A stretch of 64,000 nucleotides of DNA from Epiperipatus broadwayi. Taxonomy: Eukaryota > Onychophora > Udeonychophora > Euonychophora > Peripatidae. The position numbers were made by a program, and so were the translations under genes. The notes below the pieces were generated by a model. The model did not search any database and was not told where the DNA came from. It worked only from the letters and a program-made list of their open reading frames with translations. The stretch covers positions 362,315 through 426,314 of the forward strand of contig JAQFVV010000511.1 of assembly GCA_028023455.1 (NCBI GenBank), given 5' to 3'. This document shows, one piece after another, positions 56,796-64,000 of the stretch; positions within the stretch are counted from its first letter, which is position 1, and every line of letters begins with the position of its first letter.

Positions 56796-59760
56796 TAAAC
56801 AAGCTTATGGGTAACAAAAAGTCTTCAATCATAATTTGCATTTTGATTTATGTAATGTCAATTAAATGTCACCATTAATAAATAGATTTTAGTTTTACCA
56901 ATTTGTATAACCAGAGCTTTAAAAAATACTTACTCTGTGGTCACTTGACCTTCAAAATGAGTAATTATTAACTAGGAATAATATGATTCTAGTTTGATCT
57001 TTGCATAAAGTCCAAAGCTGAGGCTTATGATTATCTCCTCTTCTGCCTCAGTTTTTAAACACCTTCTGCCCAGGGATTATACAAACTAATATCTATGATG
57101 GAACAGTGTAAAAGTTCTTTGTCCTCCTGCACAATTATTCTTAATTTTTTAAAGACATTACACAAAATGTAAAATAAAATAATAATTACTTTTTCTAATC
57201 CACAACATGCCTTATCTATTCTTACAGTTATTAATTCTAATAAAAATATTTAATCATAGTAGTAAAATTAAAGTCAAAACTTTTTCTTAGATAAATGTCT
57301 GTAATGTGTAATAGTCAAAAATTAATTGATTGTGTAGGTTTCATTCAAAAGAATATACAAAGATCTTTTGTTTATCTAAACATCCTATAACACCAATCTT
57401 TTTTTTTGTTGTTGTTGTTGTTGTTGATAAAATGGAGGGTCATCTACATAAATGTTATTGGACAATTTGTTGCAAGGAACTTAGTATACCTAAACTGTAA
57501 TAAAATAATGAATATATATTTTTCCAAATCCTATTATGGTGTGACCTCTTTGCATCGATGAATCAGATGCTAGTGAATAATAATTGGATTAATTAGAAAT
57601 TAAATTCATTTTTGATACTTTTCCTGAATTTTATTTATTTATTTAGCATCTGGATTTTTTTTCTAGTAGCATAATTATTAACAAAATATCATAAAGGATT
57701 CTTTAAAGATTCCAGCAAGAAAATAAAATCAATAATTGATCAATTTAATTCTTCATTTCTACCATTATCCACAAATATTTGGCAATCATTATGTGGTCTG
57801 TGGTCTATATTTACCACATCTATATAGAATAGTGGTTGTTACATTCAATAATGAAATAGATGAAATCAACAACCATGGATTATCCTGAATTCGCTGATGA
57901 AATTATAGTAACATCTATAAAGATAGGACTAATAGTCTGTTGATAGACTATGATTAATCCTAATACCACTAATTCAAAATCTATTATCCTAACAAAATTA
58001 TAAAGTTTTGTTTGATTTATTGTTTTAATTGTTTCTATATAAAAATTTTGTGCTGTTATAAATATAAATATATTCTGTATTTTAAAGTATTATATATCAA
58101 TGTTAATACAATAAATTTGTACACTATAGGAAAAGTATTTTGATAGCAATAAACTGTAGATAATAAAATTAATGTCTATTTAAATCTTAAGCAGAATTTT
58201 ATTTAGGAAAGCAAAGATTTATTATTGAAATCAGAAAAATAAATAAATACAAAGAGCCCTGGAAACAGGATTTTATGTTATCTGGATGTAGAATGTATGA
58301 TGAATTTTTTTCTACATATTCCAGTCTAATGTTATTTTTCCTCATGCAGAAATCATCCTCATATGTTTGAATAACATCTCTAAGTGAAATCCAAACTACA
58401 AAAACATTATACTTAGGTTTATAAAGTTTTGTGAGTGTTAATATGTTTTGCAATCAAGAGCTCATTGCTCATTGATAAATGAAGAAAACAGCAATATTAT
58501 CTTTATATACTTTCATCAAAAACCTGTAACTATTGATAGCATCAGAGATTATCTCTTAGGAATCATAGGAAGACAAATCGGTGCATAGAGTTATTGTATA
58601 CTGATTGAATCTTTTTGAATGTAAAATTATACACGTGACATTTGCAAAGCTGTAAAATAACTTGTGAACGTAATTAAACTGAGTTTATAAAAAAAAAAGA
58701 ACTGTAGAGTCAGTATCACAATTTAATTGGGACATGTCTTTATCCTGCATAATGTAAATCAAATATGTTTTCTCGAAAATACATAACCAAAAAATAAACC
58801 CTAGCATGATTTTTAAGGATGCTTATAATATGTCTTACTTTAAATATACGTCCTATTTAAGATTGGCAACCCAATAGATAACTTTTGTTTGACCATTGAA
58901 ACATACAATCGATGTATTGAATTATAATGTAATGAATGATTAAATAAACAATATTATTGACATTAATTAAATAGATGGTAATATGTTCTTTTATATTTCT
59001 CCATTGACTATTTTTGGCAAATATAATTCTATCTGTACACCGAAACAATTTTTCTACCACAAGTTAGTATATTGGATAATTTATAATTTCATTTATATAT
59101 TTTAGGTACTTATTTTATTTGTACGTACATTTAGAATGCTTGATTTAGTTTTAGAATTTCGTCATGGTAGCTTTTAAATATTCAAGTTAAAAAATAAAAA
59201 AAATTGATTTCTTAAACATTTTTTCCTTCTTCTTTTGAAAAACTTTATTAAAATAACAGAAGTAGCTTTATTTATCAAAGTTTAGCTTAAGTTAAATCAG
59301 ATTATTTTTCTCCTAAAAAAGATTTTGACAAAGAATACCCAAACTGGGCTATTACAAGTAATTTGGAAAGTGTTTATAATTTACATACTCAAGTACGTGG
59401 ATGGACGTGGTTGTCTCATATATAAATCATCGTAATTTAATATGTTGTATGTTGTAATGGACATACTTAGTATGCATGTGTGAAATAAATAAAAATTTCT
59501 GAATTTTTATGCTTGTCATTTTTTATTATATTTGTGTGTATGAATTATTTTTAACTGTAATCATTTTTGTTATCACTCCTGTCTCCAAGTCTTCAATTAA
59601 TACTTGATTTAATGGTAAATTTAAACAGAATAATATTCTGACCACCAGACAAGATGAGTGCAAAAAAGAACTATTTTGATGAGTACTAGAAAGAAATTGC
59701 AGGGGCTCTTGGGGTAAAAAATCTTACAGCTTTCTGTAAAGAGAAGTAATTGAATAAATG
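56796..59760. other. AT-rich non-genic DNA
   Basis: No gene. A (TTG)n microsatellite lies at about 57406-57426. A short imperfect inverted repeat (GGACTAATAGTCT / AGACTATGATTAATCC) lies at 57926-57961. Confidence 0.5.
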
Positions 59761-59762
59761 TA

Positions 59763-59892
59763 CATTTTTATACTTGAAATGTAGATTTTTGTACATGAAA
59801 AATATGACATCTCCTGAAAATAAGCCCTATAGTGTTTTTTGGAACAAAATATGAAACTGGGTCTTATTTTCAGGGAAGTATGGTATTGTAAC
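59763..59892. mobile_element. Small inverted-repeat element
   Basis: CCTGAAAATAAGCCC at 59813-59827 mirrors GGGTCTTATTTTCAGG at 59859-59874 with one extra base. The motif CCTGAAAATAAG...CTTATTTTCAGG with a GTGTTTTTTGG centre recalls a very widespread short DNA element in animal genomes; I cannot name it. Confidence 0.5.
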
Positions 59893-59934
59893 CAATGAAA
59901 TAAGTTGTTCTCAAATTTAATGGTAAAATGATAA

Positions 59935-60475
59935 GATGTGATGCACTATAGCTTCTCTTTTATCAGAGTCAGGAATCTTTTAGAAACCTGTTAGCCACCT
60001 TACCTTACCTTTCTATGCCCCACCCTAAGTTTTTCCCATATTCTTCTCTACTCTGCTCTATCTCATTTCCATAATATTATTTTTATTCACTCTATGGTCT
60101 TTATATCTAGATCCCTCTTATTTTTTTCCAAATCCAGCATAAAAACCAAGAACCTACTTTCTGTATAATTACTTTGTTTATATTTATTTTCCCACAACCT
60201 TGTAAGTATTTACATTTAATTAACAGATGCTAATATTTTCCATGCTTTTCTTACATAACTTGCAGACTAAATTATCCACATTTTTCCATTTGTGCATATA
60301 TTGCCTTGTTGCTAAAGATCCTGTTCAAGCCTTTAACAGTAAATTACTTTCCTTGCTATTCTTAAATTAACCCACACCCAATATTCTGTTTATTTTATAT
60401 ATATTTAAACTCTTTTTACTCTCCATACTAGATCTCCATCTTTCCAACTCTACTTTTTATTAATAAGAAACTGTA
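59935..60475 (-). pseudogene. LINE ORF2 C-terminal region and tail, copy E2
   Basis: Minus-strand homologue of the 49.08-49.73 kb copy, badly frameshifted. Nucleotide landmarks on plus are CAAATCCAGCATAAAAACCA, ACATTTAATTAACAGATGC, CACATTTTTCCATTTG, CTCCATACTAGATCTCCATC. The 3' tail (59935-60010) shares TTAGCCACCTTACC and GATGTGATGCACTATAG with the other copies. No long frame survives. Confidence 0.7.
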
Positions 60476-60479
60476 GCAT

Positions 60480-62330
60480 TTAAAAAGCACCACCTAGTTA
60501 AAAACTCTGCATGAACAGAAATTCAACTAAAGGAGAAAATAACCCTTGAATTTTGAATTAATGTGGGTTTCATAATATTATCCTTATATCTTTTAGCTGT
60601 TGGTTTTTTGATTGTTGGAATTTTGAATGCACACAGAATAATTACATAAAAATATAAAGAATATATAATGGTATATTACTTTTATATTAATGTTATTAGA
60701 CTATATAAAATTTATAATTTCAATATTGTGGATATCTTGTCATAGTTTCCTGGGTGATCAGATGACATTTGAGTGCCTAGTGATAGTTTGAGTATGACAA
60801 ATCCATTTAAATAAGTAAATTGATTTTTTATGTTATTCAATTGAGAATTATTCTGAAATCTTTATCTCTAAGTCTAATACTTCATTATTGTATTAAATTT
60901 TGTAGATCTTATTTGCAAAAAATCACATGAATCCAATGCTTTTTTATAATTTTTGATTTTTAATAACAGTTTTGACAGATCCACAGACTTCACAGAGTTA
61001 AAATAACAATTTTAATATTTGTGCTAAAATTAATATTTAATTCTGATAAAGACTGTGGATCACTCGAAACTGATAGTAAAATAAAACCAACGATTATGAA
61101 AAAGCATTAATCAAGTGCATAGAAATGGGTTTTTTAATGTTTTTAAATAAGGTTAAAGCAATGTGGAAAAGATCATTTCTTTAACTTTTTAGAATATGAA
61201 GATTAGACCATGATTTTTGAAAGGAGTGGAAAACAAAGCTGTGAATGCTGGGAAATGATAGTATTGGGAAGCCATTAATAATTATATATAAGAATAATTT
61301 AATGATTATTATTTATTGAGATGCAGATAAGGTGTAAATCAGAATTTTATAATTTAAAACATTCCATACCTGTAAGATGTTAAACATTTTAATATCAAAG
61401 TAATTACATATAGTAATTAAATGTTGATAGATCTTTCATATTTCTATGTGTAACAACATTGAATATTAATTTTATAAATATCAAAACATTAGTGCAATGG
61501 TTGAGTGTCATGCTCTGGAGCATAAGGTACTTGGATCAATTTCATTTCTGGCATTTCCAGTACTTGAATTTTTATGAACTCCCAAAAATCATTTGATTGT
61601 TTATTTCCTGCTTGCCCTAATGAATTAGTAGATAGATTCTGGATCATAAAATTTCAATATCCATTCTTTTTTTTTTAATATTTAAAATCATAGATTAATC
61701 TTTTATAATAATAACTGTAGCTTACTCCACTGCACATGTGCTTTAGGGATACTCTTCTTTCCAAACACAAAATAAAGTCTTTTTAAAAGATAGAATGGAT
61801 CCACTCTATCTTTTTCACCCAAGCTATATGTATGGGCCAACTGAAGCATTTGGAACTGAGAGCATGAAGATTTAATTAATCACTTTAAATTACTTATAAT
61901 CTGATTTTTGTTGATGCCACTTGCGAAATTTTTACTATTTATATGTCATTATTAAATGAAAACTTTAAACATATGTAAATATTTAATTTATATAACACAA
62001 TGTTTTTTATAAATTATATTAATAACTGTAGATTACTCCATTATACTCCAAGATCATTATCATTGTGCCATGTGCATGATATATGCATTTTATAAATTTT
62101 GGCAATACTCATCATAAATTCAGTTGTTTTATCACTTTTGTTTGTTATTTTTTTAGTTCTAAAAATTGTACTATACAGGAACAAAGCAAAAACACAAACA
62201 TAGGAAAATATACTCAGTGAAATGGTAACTAATTATTTCTCTGAACTACACCAAATTGCCATATCTGATAACATGTATAGTGTATAGCAAGATAATTGAG
62301 CTCTTCATAAAAAATTTAAGGTGATAACAT
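60480..62330. other. Non-genic DNA with a 30-bp palindrome and possible SINE head
   Basis: 61785-61814 is a near-perfect palindrome (AAAAGATAGAATGGATCC and its mirror, one mismatch). Just after it, GGGCCAACTGAAGCATTTGG and GAGAGCATGAAG recur in the loop of the 12.8-kb foldback element. At 61494-61553 AGTGCAATGGTTGAGTG and GGATCAATTTC resemble degraded A and B boxes. No gene. Confidence 0.45.
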
Positions 62331-62690
62331 GTCCAAATGTGAGTGGGACTTATACCTTAACTCATGATAAACAACATGCTAACATATTTTGTTTTAAATT
62401 GAGCACAACTGCTACTGAAATATATGAATTTGTTTACATCATGTGGGGCAATAAATTCAAGAGTCACAAAAATGTTTTCAAGTAATTTATAAGATTTTGT
62501 AATTGTGGGAAGAATGTTGAAGATGATCTAACAAGGTATGAAGCATCACATTTAATGCTATAAGCAATCGTTTATTTTAAACTTTTTGCAGTGAGTGACT
62601 AAACTATGTTGCTATGTAACACATGCATTAATTCAGAGATTTTACTGCAGACATTTGAAGAGAGAACCAGCCATCTTTTCACTAGGAAAT
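62330..62690 (+). pseudogene. Mariner/Mos1-type HTH fragment, copy M3
   Basis: FCFKLSTTATEIYEFVYIMW, then KSHKNVFK, stop, FIRFCNCGKNVEDDLTR fits the FCFKLGKTATET...NVFxWFxRFxxGRExVEDDxRSG pattern of Mos1-type HTH domains better than copies M1 and M2 in the second half. The downstream TATGTAACACATGCATTAATTCAGAG and GAGAGAACCAG correspond to the conserved flank. Three in-frame breaks; no catalytic domain. Confidence 0.65.
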
Positions 62691-62694
62691 ATTG

Positions 62695-64000
62695 TTTAAT
62701 AAACAAGACTATGGGATGAAATTGATGTGTGTGAATAAGCAAAGGAATGCTTGCAATTAATTACAATTCAAAAATGATTTCTTATGTCAGTCCAAGGTAA
62801 GGCATTACTTTTGGCCACAGTGTTTCTTACTGTTAATCCAAAGAAAAGAATGAAGAGGAATGAATATTATACATTGTTTCAGATTATTTTTTAAATATTT
62901 ATATATATGCAGGAAAATATCACATCAAAAATGATAATGATCAATAATATGATAGAATAACAGTTACTGAAAAATATTTTTTATATAGAAACAGTTACCC
63001 ATCAAATATAAAGATGAAATATGTGGGACAAATGATTCAGCAAGTCTTCATATGTTTGCTTTATTTTTTTATTAAATATATGTTTCTTTTTTTGCTATGA
63101 ATCAACTTATGTTTAATATACCAGAAATGTACTCAGCCTATGAAAATGCGGTCAATAGTGATTTTAAATTGGTTGCTTTAACAATTTTTTTTTTGCTTTG
63201 TGAAATTACTTGTTGGAAAATGTACCCAGTGTATAGAAAGGCCATTGTCTTTGTAATAATTTTTTTAATTAGTTGCTTTAAAATTTTTTTTTTGTTTTTC
63301 AGAATTACTTGCTTTGAATAAAATATGCATAATCAAATTAAGTGTTTAAAATATAAGAAAGGAATTGCTTCCTGTGCATAAAATGCTTCATAAAAAAATT
63401 AGGTTTATTAATAGCAGAACAAATAATTATTTCTTTCCTTGAAAAATAGCCCTCTAACAAAGAAATGTTTAACTTGAATATCACATGACAGTGTTATGGA
63501 CCAACATTTAGGGATTTTATATATAAGATTAAACAATTAAATATATATCACAACTCCACATTTTTCTAATTGATTTTTTTTAATCAGCAATATTGTAAGC
63601 TTTGATCACAATATAAAAAAATCGAGATTTTATTCTTTTACTGCTAGCTTAGGCCAAAGTGGGTGTTTCACTTATACATATGTCCCTATAATCTTATTTA
63701 CACTAGTCATATTTTGTTGTCATAAATGAATCATAACACATACTTATGCATAGATATTCAATCCAGATCACATATTATATGTATAATATGACAACACTTG
63801 TTATACATTCACACACCTATGTTCTTCATGAAATTTTATATTGAATCTGAAACATGACTTGAGTTTTACCTGAGGCATAGAAAGAATCTTAATGCAATTG
63901 TTATGTTAATATATAAAACCTGCTCTAATTATTTTTGGCTCATTGTGTTCACACCTTTTGCCTTTCGGCTACTGTTTTTTTTTATTCTTGACAATTACAG
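62695..64000. other. AT-rich non-genic DNA
   Basis: No gene is recognised. 63154-63215 and 63216-63308 look like a diverged local duplication (TTTTAAATTGGTTGC... TTTGTGAAATTACTTG versus TTAGTTGCTTTAAAATT... TTTCAGAATTACTTG). Confidence 0.4.

Overview
This is 64 kb of very AT-rich, gene-poor nuclear DNA from an animal, most likely an invertebrate. The signs are long poly-A/poly-T runs, CpG scarcity, SINE-like elements, foldback elements, a (GATA)n-type microsatellite and several decayed non-LTR retrotransposons. I found no intact cellular gene, no rRNA and no functional tRNA gene. I cannot name the species from sequence alone. I could run no database search, so family names for the short repeats (S, P, T, N, U) are labels of mine.

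Autonomous-element remains. An RTE-like LINE is present as three dead copies: 1.55-2.86 kb and 55.87-56.79 kb on +, and 32.5-32.94 kb on -. A jockey/CR1-like LINE with a C-terminal zinc knuckle lies at 7.15-8.95 kb, with a terminal fragment at 36.2-36.6 kb, both on -. A third LINE is represented by its C-terminal knuckle region at 49.08-49.73 and 59.94-60.47 kb, both on -, with orphan 3' tails at 22.97-23.13 kb. Three copies of a mariner/Mos1-type helix-turn-helix fragment lie at 37.5, 40.7 and 62.3 kb. Many foldback or MITE-like inverted repeats are scattered between them.

The main result is that the short dispersed repeats carry hammerhead self-cleaving ribozymes. Family S has a tRNA-like pol III head (A and B boxes) about 30 nt downstream of a type I hammerhead. 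Its best copies are at 13.97-14.04 kb (-), 26.32-26.39 kb (-) and 35.00-35.07 kb (+). Family P is a roughly 450-bp unit, often arranged as an inverted repeat. It carries a second, unrelated-looking type I hammerhead, seen nine times between 4.0 and 55.6 kb. One P insertion (10.25-11.33 kb) is a 1.03-kb near-perfect palindrome with a ribozyme on each arm, flanked by a 12-bp direct repeat. Weaker hammerhead-like cores occur in three further contexts (9.6, 34.8/35.5 and 51.6 kb). In total about twenty hammerhead or hammerhead-like cores lie in 64 kb.

The shared layout is stem I with an internal loop, CUGAUGA, a short stem II, GAAA, a tiny stem III and cleavage after UA, UC or UU. It matches the minimal type I hammerheads known from Penelope-like elements, Smalpha-type SINEs and retrozymes. 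The likely biology is a set of non-autonomous retroelements whose tandem transcripts self-cleave to unit-length, possibly circular, RNAs. No Penelope reverse transcriptase is visible here, so the enzyme that mobilises them is unknown.
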